Shown piece by piece: positions 6,378 through 6,649 of a stretch of DNA of 6,649 nucleotides; positions within the stretch are counted from its first letter, which is position 1, and each line of letters starts with the position of its first letter. The notes under the pieces were generated by a model. That model ran no database searches and was not told the origin of the DNA. It saw only the letters and a program-made list of their open reading frames with translations. This stretch comes from DASUBN01 sp036500225 (GTDB taxonomy: Bacteria; Pseudomonadota; Gammaproteobacteria; Natronospirales; REEB76): assembly GCA_036500225.1 (NCBI GenBank), contig DASYCJ010000005.1:1-6649 (forward strand), given 5' to 3'. The translations under genes and the position numbers were made by a program.

Positions 6378-6649
<272 letters not shown>

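Overview
The window reads as a GC-rich gammaproteobacterial chromosome. The right end carries the 3' part of a 23S rRNA gene and a complete 5S rRNA gene, both transcribed leftward, and both look gammaproteobacterial by eye. The protein genes use GC-rich codons, have ordinary Shine-Dalgarno sequences, and encode families common in Proteobacteria. I cannot name the genus. No CRISPR array, transposase, integrase, tRNA or defence module is visible.

Layout from left to right: (1) 1-1779, minus: a class III nucleotide cyclase with a CHASE2 sensor domain, whose C-terminus lies beyond base 1. (2) 1800-2264, minus: a small hotdog-fold (PaaI-like) thioesterase. (3) 2264-3205, minus: a CtlX-type guanidine-modifying hydrolase of the arginine deiminase/dimethylargininase superfamily. 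These three form a compact leftward operon in the order ctlX, thioesterase, cyclase; the first two overlap by one base (TAATG) and the next gap is 20 bases. (4) 3206-3329: the divergent intergenic region. (5) 3330-4382, plus: a fusion of a thioredoxin/peroxiredoxin-like domain with a prolyl-4-hydroxylase-type 2-oxoglutarate/Fe(II) oxygenase. (6) 4422-5807, minus: an exported protein of four tandem bacterial Ig-like domains with an odd cysteine-containing tail. (7) 5808-6083: a non-coding leader. (8) 6084-6122: the strong rRNA terminator. (9) 6131-6250: 5S rRNA. (10) 6251-6377: 23S-5S spacer. (11) 6378-6649: 23S rRNA 3' end.

The ctlX operon couples amino-acid or guanidino-compound hydrolysis and a thioesterase to a membrane cyclic-nucleotide synthase, but a shared pathway is only an inference. 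The oxygenase gene is transcribed away from the operon and converges on the Ig-like gene. I found no clear evidence of a wholly new system. The points most worth a second look are the redoxin-oxygenase fusion with no canonical peroxidatic cysteine, the imperfect direct repeats flanking the Ig-like gene, the suspicious C-terminal tail of that gene, and the make-up of the ctlX operon.
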